From Clostridia bacterium (lineage in GTDB: Bacteria; Bacillota_A; Clostridia; Christensenellales; Aristaeellaceae): DNA of 5,576 nt. The notes under the pieces were generated by a model. That model worked only from the letters and a program-made list of their open reading frames with translations, did not search any database and had not been told where the DNA came from. A program made the position numbers and the translations under genes. This document shows, piece after piece, positions 1-5,513 of the stretch; position 1 is the stretch's first letter; every line of letters starts with the position of its first letter. Location of the stretch: assembly GCA_017412025.1 (NCBI GenBank), contig JAFQOY010000078.1, forward strand, positions 1 to 5,576. The letters are read 5' to 3'.

Positions 1-1596
1 GAGCGCGGTATCCGCCACGGTCCACATTTTGTACTCAAAGGTCTGAACATCGCCGGTATCTTCGACGAAGATGGTCTTCTGCTGCTGCGTATTGCCGTCC
101 ACGATCAGAGCGTATCGGCCCGGCACAAGGCCCTCAAAGACCTCGGGCATGGCGCTGCTCGTCCACAGGCGCACAGCGTTTCCGTTTTCGTCATACAGGC
201 CCATGCTCACGTCGGAGCGGATGCTGCCAAGGAGCGTATCCTTCACGCTGACGGACACGCGGACGATCCGGTTGACCACGTCAAGGTGATAGACAGGCGA
301 TTCTTCGATCAGACCCCTGCCGGAGACGGCCACGGTATAGGGCTCCGCCTCAAAGCGGTAATCCGGCAGCGCGGCGATCTGGCGGATGCAGTAGGTGCTG
401 TCCTTGTCCAGATTGGTCAGCACGAATCTTCCCTGTTCATCGGTGGTATAGATGCGGGTATTCTGTTCGTCTCCGGCGCGATACACCTCAAAGTCGAGAC
501 CGGCAAGCGTCTGATGGCCGTATGCCGCATCGGTAGCGGTAACAATAATCTGCGTCTTGCCGCAGGTATAATCCAGATACACGGCGGTATCAAAGACATC
601 TTTCTTACGCACGGTTACCGTGTCGCTCTCATCAAGGCCCGCATAGTATTCAGGGATGCCTTCCTGCACCACGGTGTAATCGCCCAGATACAGCTCGATA
701 CTCTCTCCCTGACCATCCACGCCGCAGCGTACGACGTCGGCTGCTTCGCCTCTGGCGTATCGCATGGTACCGTCCGGCGTGATAATATCCTGCGCGGCGA
801 TGATGCGGAAAGTGCCGCCGGAAACAGGCAGTCCTGTGTTGGCGTCGGTCATTTTTACGTGGATGATATTCTTGGAGGGATCAAACGGAATCCTGACCAC
901 ATACGGCTCTGGCCAGTCATATGGCTCATCCAGATGGAAAAACGCATTTTCGGCGTCGTCATAACCTTCCGGCGCGTTCTGCGCGCGGAAGTAATAGGAT
1001 TCCAGCGGAATCTTTTCAGGCAGATAGAATGTGCCCAGCTCGGTGGTTTCAAAATCCTGATACCAGACACGCTCGGGGTAATACGTATTGAGCGTCTGGC
1101 GGATGTGATTGTCACTAAAGAGTTCAAATATGATGCCGGGCCTGGGAATGACGCGGCCGGTCTCGCTGTCCACGATCATGGCGTAGACGGCGGCCTTGCC
1201 GAATTCGCCGTAGGGATCGTTTCCTCCGTGTCCGCCGCCTCCGCCGGAGGGATTATAGGGCGTGGGCGTGGGCGTAGGCGTCACAGTCGCGCTGGGAGTC
1301 ACAGAGGGAACGGGCGTATAGGTATAAAGCCCGCCGCCTCCGCCGCCATCGTCATTCCAGTCGGTCTCATCGCCTTCCTCATCATCCTCATCAAAGTCGC
1401 CGTCGCCGAAATGCGGAGTAACCGTGGGACGCGGCGTAGGCGTATATGCTCCATAGCTGTCCCACTCCTCCTGCGGGACATGCATCAGATACAGGACGAG
1501 CAGAAGCATGACCAGCATGGTGACCAGAAGCAGCGCGGAGAGGATATCCGTTGTGGACTGCCAGAAGCTGATTTCATCATGACTGCGTTTCTTCAT
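1..1596 (-). CDS. MotB/ExbD-like membrane anchor with TP-rich linker and four Cna_B/SpaA-like domains (3' end outside window)
   Basis: Open from ATG 1596 to the window edge (532 codons seen, no stop). A short basic head is followed by one hydrophobic helix at about residues 18-38. Its start (FWQSTTDILSALLLV) has the layout of the MotB/ExbD/TolR helix, with Asp17 in the place of the proton-carrying Asp. Residues 40-134 are a low-complexity linker: TP motifs, an acidic run (about 65-83), Gly runs, then T106-P113 as a perfect (TP)4. Four beta-rich repeats follow, at about 135-242, 244-342, 346-427 and 444-525. The second and third have the D-x-x-x-G...F.I/V...G...L...Y.V/I.Q pattern of Cna_B/SpaA domains. 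No signal-peptidase site is evident, so the helix is probably a retained anchor. It lies 10 bases after the MotA-like gene, its expected partner. No OmpA-type peptidoglycan-binding domain is seen, but one could lie beyond the edge. The exterior location of the repeats is inferred from topology. Confidence 0.85.
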   Translation of the reverse strand, partial: MKKRSHDEISFWQSTTDILSALLLVTMLVMLLLVLYLMHVPQEEWDSYGAYTPTPRPTVTPHFGDGDFDEDDEEGDETDWNDDGGGGGGLYTYTPVPSVTPSATVTPTPTPTPYNPSGGGGGHGGNDPYGEFGKAAVYAMIVDSETGRVIPRPGIIFELFSDNHIRQTLNTYYPERVWYQDFETTELGTFYLPEKIPLESYYFRAQNAPEGYDDAENAFFHLDEPYDWPEPYVVRIPFDPSKNIIHVKMTDANTGLPVSGGTFRIIAAQDIITPDGTMRYARGEAADVVRCGVDGQGESIELYLGDYTVVQEGIPEYYAGLDESDTVTVRKKDVFDTAVYLDYTCGKTQIIVTATDAAYGHQTLAGLDFEVYRAGDEQNTRIYTTDEQGRFVLTNLDKDSTYCIRQIAALPDYRFEAEPYTVAVSGRGLIEESPVYHLDVVNRIVRVSVSVKDTLLGSIRSDVSMGLYDENGNAVRLWTSSAMPEVFEGLVPGRYALIVDGNTQQQKTIFVEDTGDVQTFEYKMWTVADTAL

Positions 1597-1604
1597 AACC
1601 TAGA

Positions 1605-1609
1605 CCTCA
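1605..1609 (-). promoter_or_regulatory. Ribosome binding site overlapping a stop codon (TGAGG)
   Basis: The stop TGA of the MotA-EAL gene (1609-1607) forms the first three bases of TGAGG. This Shine-Dalgarno-like element sits 8 bases before the ATG at 1596. The arrangement fixes the start of the MotB-like gene and suggests translational coupling, so that both channel subunits are made together. Confidence 0.6.
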
Positions 1610-3166
1610 TTTCCCCTGAAGCTGCTGAGGCATGGAGACCTTGCCGATTTTTGCGCGGCTGGTCAATTCCAGAAATTCGCTGACAGATACCGGTGCATGG
1701 AGCACGAAGCCCTGGCCTTCGACACAGCCGGCGCGGCGAAGCTCAGTGAGCTGAACCATGGATTCAATCCGATTGGCGATAAGGGTCAGGTGCTGGGCTC
1801 TGGCGTGCGCAAAGATCTGGGCGACGCTCTCCCTGGTTTCACCCATGGAGAGCTTGAACGCATCCGGATTGGCACCGGTCGTGCTGACAGACAGGAAATC
1901 ACCGTCAAAGCTGTCCATGATCACACGGAATCCCTGCGCCCGCAGGGCAGCCTCCGCCTCCAGAATGATGCGCCCGTGTTTAAGATAGGAGGATTCGCTG
2001 ATTTCAATTTCCAGATAGCGCGGCGGAATCTTGTATTTTTCCATCATGCTGCCAAAGAAAGCAGGCACGTCGAAGGTAAGAATATCCGTGCCGGAAATAT
2101 TGACGCCGATGGGCAGCGGGCGGATGCCGCTGTCGATCCACGAGCGGATGGTCTTGAAGATTTCCTCCCAGATATACTGATCAAGACGCGCGATGAATCC
2201 GTTCTTTTCAATAACGTCCATAAAGGCAGACGGGCCCAACACGCCCAGCTCCGGATTGTTCCAGCGGATGAGCGCCTCACTGCCGATGATTTCCCGATTG
2301 AGCAGGTTGCAGCGCGGCTGAAGATAGAAGCAGAATTCGCCGCTGCGGATGGCTTCCTGCACCTTGTGCACGACGGCCTGACGGCTGTCGCTGTCGCCGG
2401 AGGCAGCCTCCGCAACGCCCTTGGGCAGACGGTCCAGCTTATCCAGAATCGCTTCAACGCTCCTCCTCTGGAAGAGCAGGTTCTGCTCCTGCGCAGATGG
2501 CATGATGTGCATATGGAAATCCATCAGGAAGAGATTCATCTCCCGCACAGCGGTATTCCATGTCAGCTTATAGATCAGATTGTAAAGAATAGAAAGAATG
2601 ACGCCGGCAATTGAAGAATAAAACGCCAGCTCGATGCCTCCAAGGAGCGTCTCAACGCTGCTGAGCGCCGCATCGACGGAGCTGAAGCCAATATTGGAAA
2701 TGCCCATGATCAGACCAAGGAACGTGCCCAGCAGGCCGATGCCGGTCAGCGTGCCGGGAATCTGCAGGCAGGCGCCCTGCCAGCAGTACAGCGAGAGCGT
2801 ATCCTCGTTGATGACGCTGTCCACGTCGCTGATGATTTCGCCGCGGCTGTGCTGGCGGTTGGCCTTGTCCATGTATTCCTTAAAGAGCCTGCTCAGCTGT
2901 GGATAGCGGAACAGATCCGGGGACTGCTGCAGAACGAGCCAGGGATCATTGGAACTGGCGCCGGCGATACGGCGGATACTCTTGCGGGCAGCCTTGAAAT
3001 TCTGATAGAAGTTTGTGCAGGGCAGAAGACCCATGACCATACCGAGCACGACGATGAGGCACATCACAGCCACAAACAGAAGGGATACGACGTCCGGCGA
3101 CATCGCAATCATCAGTGCTCCGGTCAGAACAAGAACAAATGCAGAAGAGATGAATCCCTTATTCAT
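1607..3166 (-). CDS. MotA/TolQ/ExbB-type proton channel subunit fused to a C-terminal EAL domain
   Basis: A 519-residue protein from ATG 3166. A TTG at 3202 would add 12 residues but has no ribosome binding site. Four hydrophobic helices at about 3-22, 26-48, 136-158 and 176-201, with a roughly 87-residue loop between helices 2 and 3, match MotA topology. The region from GIGLLGTFLGLIMG through GGIELAFYSSIAGVILSILYN is the hallmark of PF01618 channel proteins. An EAL domain occupies about 264-500, on the cytoplasmic side. Present are the EAL Glu (E297), Asn of VNIS (N356), E388, first Asp of the DDFG motif (D418), K438 and the Gln of QGF (Q485). Changed are the second Asp of DDFG (S419), the Asp of KxD (S440) and the Glu of AEGVE (N465). 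From knowledge of EAL phosphodiesterases, losing a metal-binding Asp and the proposed general-base Glu points to little or no c-di-GMP hydrolysis, so a sensor role is inferred. The MotB-like partner follows directly. Confidence 0.9.
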   Translation of the reverse strand: MNKGFISSAFVLVLTGALMIAMSPDVVSLLFVAVMCLIVVLGMVMGLLPCTNFYQNFKAARKSIRRIAGASSNDPWLVLQQSPDLFRYPQLSRLFKEYMDKANRQHSRGEIISDVDSVINEDTLSLYCWQGACLQIPGTLTGIGLLGTFLGLIMGISNIGFSSVDAALSSVETLLGGIELAFYSSIAGVILSILYNLIYKLTWNTAVREMNLFLMDFHMHIMPSAQEQNLLFQRRSVEAILDKLDRLPKGVAEAASGDSDSRQAVVHKVQEAIRSGEFCFYLQPRCNLLNREIIGSEALIRWNNPELGVLGPSAFMDVIEKNGFIARLDQYIWEEIFKTIRSWIDSGIRPLPIGVNISGTDILTFDVPAFFGSMMEKYKIPPRYLEIEISESSYLKHGRIILEAEAALRAQGFRVIMDSFDGDFLSVSTTGANPDAFKLSMGETRESVAQIFAHARAQHLTLIANRIESMVQLTELRRAGCVEGQGFVLHAPVSVSEFLELTSRAKIGKVSMPQQLQGK

Positions 3167-3230
3167 ACGTATCTTTGAACCCCCATACAATGATCGTTGC
3201 AATTATCAAGAAGATGAAGACGGCGCTCAG
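3159..3230 (-). other. Possible 23-codon hydrophobic small ORF bridging two genes
   Basis: The gap between the HD-GYP and MotA-like genes contains a reading frame that encodes one likely membrane helix (AVFIFLIIATIIVWGF followed by KDTYE). It can begin at a CTG whose last two bases belong to the upstream stop (CTGA, 3230-3227). It ends in TAA at 3161-3159, overlapping the next start as ATGAATAA. There is no ATG or GTG and no clear ribosome binding site, so expression would need reinitiation or a rare start. It may be chance; it is listed because the overlap at both ends is exact. Confidence 0.2.
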
Positions 3231-4534
3231 GAACCGGACAGTCTTAATACAGCCAGAACCGTCTTAAAGAGCAGCGTGATATCGTGCTGGATAGAACGCG
3301 TTCCGATATAAGCAATATCCATATCCAGCCACTGATCAAAGCAGATATCATCGCGCTTTGGCTGTACCTGCCAGATACAGGTCAGACCGGGTGTGACGCT
3401 CAGGCGCATTTCGGCATAGCGGCTGTACTGCTCTACTTCATGGGGAAGCGGCGGACGGGGACCGACCAGCGTCATGTCTCCCTTGAGCACATTGAAAAGC
3501 TGGGGCAGCTCGTCCAGACTGGTCTTTCGCAGGAAATGGCCGAATCGCGTAACGCGCGGATCGTTGGCAATTTTAAACACAGGACCGTCGCGCTCATTGA
3601 GCGCCTCCAGTTCCTTCCTGCGCGCTTCCGCATCTACATACATCGTACGGAATTTATACATGGTGAAGGGCTTTTTATGCCGGCCGATGCGCGTCTGACA
3701 GAAGATCGGGCTGCCCTTGGGATCGTCAATGAAAATGATCAGCGAAAGGAGAAGGAAAAGAGGAGAAAGCACGATAATTGCCATCAAAGAGACGGCGACA
3801 TCCAGTGCGCGCTTTTGTTTCCAATAGGAGCGTCGGCTGCTGCCATAGGTGTTTTTCAAAAGGAAGCTGCGCTCGTCGTTGCTGGAGCATTCCAGCAGCG
3901 TCTGCAGATCAGCGGACGCCTTTTCCATACAGGCAAGCACGTCGGGATCAAACGTGCCGCACTTACCTTCAAGGATCATGTTCATCGCTTCTTCATGGGA
4001 ACGAGCAACGCTGTAATTGTCGGCGGTCAGCGCGGCATATACCTCAGCCACGGAAACAATGCGCGCGCAAAGCGGAATCTCATCCCCACGAAGCCCATGC
4101 GGATAGCCGCTGCCATCGTGACGCTCATGATGATACAGGCAGATGTCGCGCAGAATACTGCGCTCATGATCTCTCAGACAGGAGATTTCCGCAACCTGAT
4201 CGATGATCTTTGCTCCTGTTTCCACATGTGCCCGATAAGCCTGCTTTTCTTCTTCGGAAAGCGGGCCTTTCTTGCGCAAAAGACGGTCTGGAATGGCGAT
4301 AAGGCCGATATCATGCAGGGAAGCGCCAATGCAAACCAGATCAAGATCCTCCTTGGGCAGAGGATGATCTGCAAACATGGCGTTATATCGCAGGCTCAGC
4401 AGCTTGGTGATATGCTTGACACAGTTGAAATGCTGCTGAGAGCTTTCAAAGTGATACTTCATCATAACCTGCGCGAAATCAACAATTTTCTCAAGATTTC
4501 TGCTGACTGACAGCGAGGGATGATGCCGAGTCAT
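3227..4534 (-). CDS. HD-GYP domain fused to a bacterial sugar transferase (polyprenyl-phosphate phosphoglycosyl transferase)
   Basis: 435 residues from the ATG at 4534, which has AAGGAG 7 bases upstream. The ATG at 4540 is only 1 base from that site, so it is less likely. Residues about 30-205 are an HD-GYP domain: H35, HD at 74-75, H103, HH at 135-136 and DGSGYP at 140-145. Two usual residues differ: HDIGK has Leu78 instead of Lys, and the metal-ligand Asp of VADV is Glu164. Residues about 237-435 are a PF02397 sugar transferase. It has a Pro-containing membrane helix (244-270), YKFRTM, the catalytic Asp-Glu pair D341-E342 in SLDELPQ, VGPRP (357-361) and PGLTCIWQV (382-390). Such enzymes move a sugar phosphate from a nucleotide sugar to undecaprenyl phosphate, starting a surface glycan. 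The four-helix N-terminus of WcaJ/WbaP-type enzymes is absent and the HD-GYP domain takes its place. The transferase half looks intact; the HD half may bind or hydrolyse a cyclic dinucleotide. The sugar is unknown. Confidence 0.9.
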   Translation of the reverse strand: MTRHHPSLSVSRNLEKIVDFAQVMMKYHFESSQQHFNCVKHITKLLSLRYNAMFADHPLPKEDLDLVCIGASLHDIGLIAIPDRLLRKKGPLSEEEKQAYRAHVETGAKIIDQVAEISCLRDHERSILRDICLYHHERHDGSGYPHGLRGDEIPLCARIVSVAEVYAALTADNYSVARSHEEAMNMILEGKCGTFDPDVLACMEKASADLQTLLECSSNDERSFLLKNTYGSSRRSYWKQKRALDVAVSLMAIIVLSPLFLLLSLIIFIDDPKGSPIFCQTRIGRHKKPFTMYKFRTMYVDAEARRKELEALNERDGPVFKIANDPRVTRFGHFLRKTSLDELPQLFNVLKGDMTLVGPRPPLPHEVEQYSRYAEMRLSVTPGLTCIWQVQPKRDDICFDQWLDMDIAYIGTRSIQHDITLLFKTVLAVLRLSGS

Positions 4535-4541
4535 ATTCATG

Positions 4542-4547
4542 CTCCTT
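4542..4547 (-). promoter_or_regulatory. Ribosome binding site AAGGAG deciding the start of the HD-GYP/sugar transferase gene
   Basis: AAAAAAGGAGC lies just before two in-frame ATGs. The spacing is 1 base to ATG 4540 and 7 bases to ATG 4534. The second is close to the optimum for initiation, so it is chosen. Confidence 0.6.
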
Positions 4548-4640
4548 TTTTCAGATGCGGATTACCGGTCTGTATGATACTTTGGTATATACATGTTGAG
4601 GATAAGAGCTAAGGAGTAAAACTACAGCATGCGAAGAAGA

Positions 4641-4949
4641 TCAGCTGTTGCAAAATGCGCGAATCATGGAGAGCGTGACTTCTTTCTGCTGCGGCGTGAG
4701 CGACGGCCATTGATCAAAGATTTCCTTGAGATCGGCATTCAGGTCGAGCGTTTCCGTTTCGGAGAAAAACTCGGACATGGTCATGCCAAAGGCGCTGCAA
4801 ATGGATTCCAACGTCGGAATCGATGGAATGGTACCCCGACGGTAAATGTTTGCGATTGTTTTATCGCTCAGTCCGCTTTCCTTGGCTAAACGGTACATGG
4901 TCCATCCACGTCTGTTAAGAAGATACTGAAGTCTCTCTAACACATCCAT
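4641..4949 (-). CDS. XRE-family (Cro/C1-type) helix-turn-helix regulator
   Basis: A 102-residue protein, complete from ATG 4949 with AAGGAG 8 bases upstream. Residues about 4-62 form an HTH_XRE domain. The first part is LQYLLNRRGWTMYRLAKESG, the recognition helix region is LSDKTIANIYRRG, and the end is TLESICSAFGMTMSEFF. The tail (about 69-98, with LTPQQKEVTLSMIRAF) resembles the short helical C-terminus common in small Bacillota regulators, perhaps for dimerisation. No peptidase, toxin-binding or sensor domain is present. It lies 106 bases upstream of the HD-GYP/sugar transferase gene on the same strand. It may be the first gene of the unit or its local regulator. Repeats in its promoter suggest autoregulation. 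The family call is firm; the target genes are inferred from position only. Confidence 0.9.
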   Translation of the reverse strand: MDVLERLQYLLNRRGWTMYRLAKESGLSDKTIANIYRRGTIPSIPTLESICSAFGMTMSEFFSETETLDLNADLKEIFDQWPSLTPQQKEVTLSMIRAFCNS

Positions 4950-4957
4950 ACTGTCAT

Positions 4958-4963
4958 CTCCTT
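4958..4963 (-). promoter_or_regulatory. Ribosome binding site AAGGAG of the XRE regulator
   Basis: A full AAGGAG with 8 bases to the ATG at 4949. It is a strong consensus site and confirms the start. Confidence 0.75.
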
Positions 4964-4970
4964 CATAATC

Positions 4971-5038
4971 TATATTTTACCGCCGTTCTCTTCGATAGGA
5001 CACAGGAGAATTGTACCATAAATATCCTTATATTTTAC
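4971..5038. repeat. Direct repeat TATATTTTAC, two copies (possible operators)
   Basis: Identical 10-base boxes at 4971-4980 and 5029-5038 (GTAAAATATA on the minus strand) lie 58 bases apart. One covers the -35 region of the XRE promoter and the other lies in its leader, just upstream of the ribosome binding site. This placement suits an autoregulatory repressor, but the sequence is AT-rich and chance is possible. Confidence 0.35.
5010..5038 (-). promoter_or_regulatory. Extended -10 promoter of the XRE regulator
   Basis: On the minus strand TGG-TACAAT (the hexamer at 5015-5010) fits an extended -10 element, TGn followed by a TATAAT-like box. At 17 bases upstream the -35 position is GTAAAA (5038-5033), a poor match to TTGACA, as is usual for extended -10 promoters. 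Transcription would start near 5003, giving a leader of about 54 bases. The -35 region lies inside a repeated box and between inverted repeat arms, so a repressor bound there would block the promoter. Confidence 0.5.
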
Positions 5039-5055
5039 GATATATATAGGATATT
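5021..5055. repeat. Inverted repeat AATATCCT / AGGATATT upstream of the XRE regulator
   Basis: Perfect 8-base arms at 5021-5028 and 5048-5055 with 19 bases between them. They surround the -35 region and one GTAAAATATA box. The layout suggests a two-half-site operator or a looped regulator site; no protein can be assigned. Confidence 0.35.
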
Positions 5056-5118
5056 ATAAGGAGAAATGAAGCGATACATATTCGTGAAATCATTCAAAAT
5101 ATCTAAATATCTTCAAAA

Positions 5119-5168
5119 ATGCATGCGCAGATGCGTTATCACATCTATGCGTGCATGCTATACGCATA
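5119..5168. repeat. Nested inverted repeats built on ATGCGT
   Basis: An imperfect hairpin has 15-base arms at 5119-5133 and 5142-5156 and an 8-base loop: 12 Watson-Crick pairs plus two G-U pairs when read as plus-strand RNA. A second hairpin, TATGCGT (5146-5152) with ACGCATA (5162-5168), uses part of the same arm, so the two exclude each other. On the minus strand the large stem is followed by TTTTT (5119-5115), so weak termination ahead of the XRE promoter is possible. Confidence 0.35.
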
Positions 5169-5291
5169 CACTTGGCGCCTGTCGAAGCCTTTCAGTTTAC
5201 CTACCAATAAGCTTATTCTGAACCTCCTAAATCGTAATAAGGTTTCAAGTCCTTTCACTGATTCGGAATTTCAGAAGATAAAAATCAATGA

Positions 5292-5471
5292 TATCAACGA
5301 GATTTTTTCAAAAGTTTTTGTTTACTCCTCATTTCATGGCGTTTCAGAGAATACGGAAAATTACAGCATGATAAATGGCGCTATACATTTCCGCCGATTG
5401 ATACACAGCGCTACGATGATATTCGCGCATATTATGGTAAGCGTCAAACCTACAAACGTCAACTAGAATAA
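5292..5471 (+). pseudogene. Possible decayed plus-strand gene tail, unidentified
   Basis: The stretch 5039-5471 has no intact, convincing gene. A frame open from 5292 to TAA 5471 ends with a credible charged tail (DTQRYDDIRAYYGKRQTYKR) using CGC, CCG and TAT codons like the neighbouring genes. It is followed 4 bases later by a strong hairpin. No start or ribosome binding site lies in this frame, and a TGA at 5289 closes it upstream. A different frame (ATG 5119 to TAG 5466, 115 residues) gives a plausible KIKINDINEIFSKVF segment just before the switch. A third frame has AAGGAG 2 bases before an ATG at 5066 and stops at 5221. This pattern suits a frameshifted relic, but chance is not excluded. 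No family was recognised. Confidence 0.25.
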
Positions 5472-5475
5472 AACA

Positions 5476-5504
5476 TGGCGCGGAGTGCAACATTCTCCGC
5501 GCCA
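5476..5504. terminator. Bidirectional intrinsic terminator
   Basis: A perfect 10-base-pair stem, TGGCGCGGAG (5476-5485) with CTCCGCGCCA (5495-5504), and a 9-base loop. On the minus strand it is followed by TGTTTTATTC and comes 9 bases after the stop of the partial gene at the right edge. On the plus strand it is followed by AACTTATTTTC and comes 4 bases after the TAA at 5471. It separates the right-hand gene from the XRE-led region. Confidence 0.8.
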
Positions 5505-5513
5505 AACTTATTT

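Noticed and set aside
286..1683. Long plus-strand open frame of 465 codons
   Set aside because: It is antisense to the MotB-like/Cna_B gene and overlaps the end of the MotA-EAL gene. The minus strand gives recognisable domains and coupled ribosome binding sites, while this frame gives no recognisable family.
1697..2614. Plus-strand open frame of 305 codons
   Set aside because: Antisense shadow of the EAL domain; its translation matches no fold that I recognise.
1..3166. Zorya-type anti-phage defence (ZorA/ZorB) or flagellar MotA/MotB
   Set aside because: The channel signature is similar, but ZorA's long coiled-coil tail is replaced by EAL, the partner shows no OmpA domain in the part seen, and no ZorC/D/E-type or flagellar genes are present in the window.
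3167..3202. TTG start giving a 531-residue MotA-EAL protein
   Set aside because: No purine-rich ribosome binding site precedes the TTG, and the added residues are polar and unlike the family. The first helix begins right after the ATG at 3166.
3284..4510. Plus-strand open frame of 408 codons
   Set aside because: Antisense shadow of the HD-GYP/sugar transferase gene, whose motifs are unmistakable on the minus strand.
4548..4640. Separate promoter for the HD-GYP gene (TATCAT or TATATA boxes) and a weak ACAGC/GCTGT hairpin near 4640
   Set aside because: No -35 match at proper spacing and only a 5-base stem with a 15-base loop. Read-through from the XRE promoter is as likely, so neither site is called.
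5119..5466. 115-residue plus-strand protein as an intact gene
   Set aside because: No ribosome binding site at its ATG, which lies inside a hairpin arm. Its second half uses a frame that looks less coding than the neighbouring frame, so it is treated as part of a possible relic.
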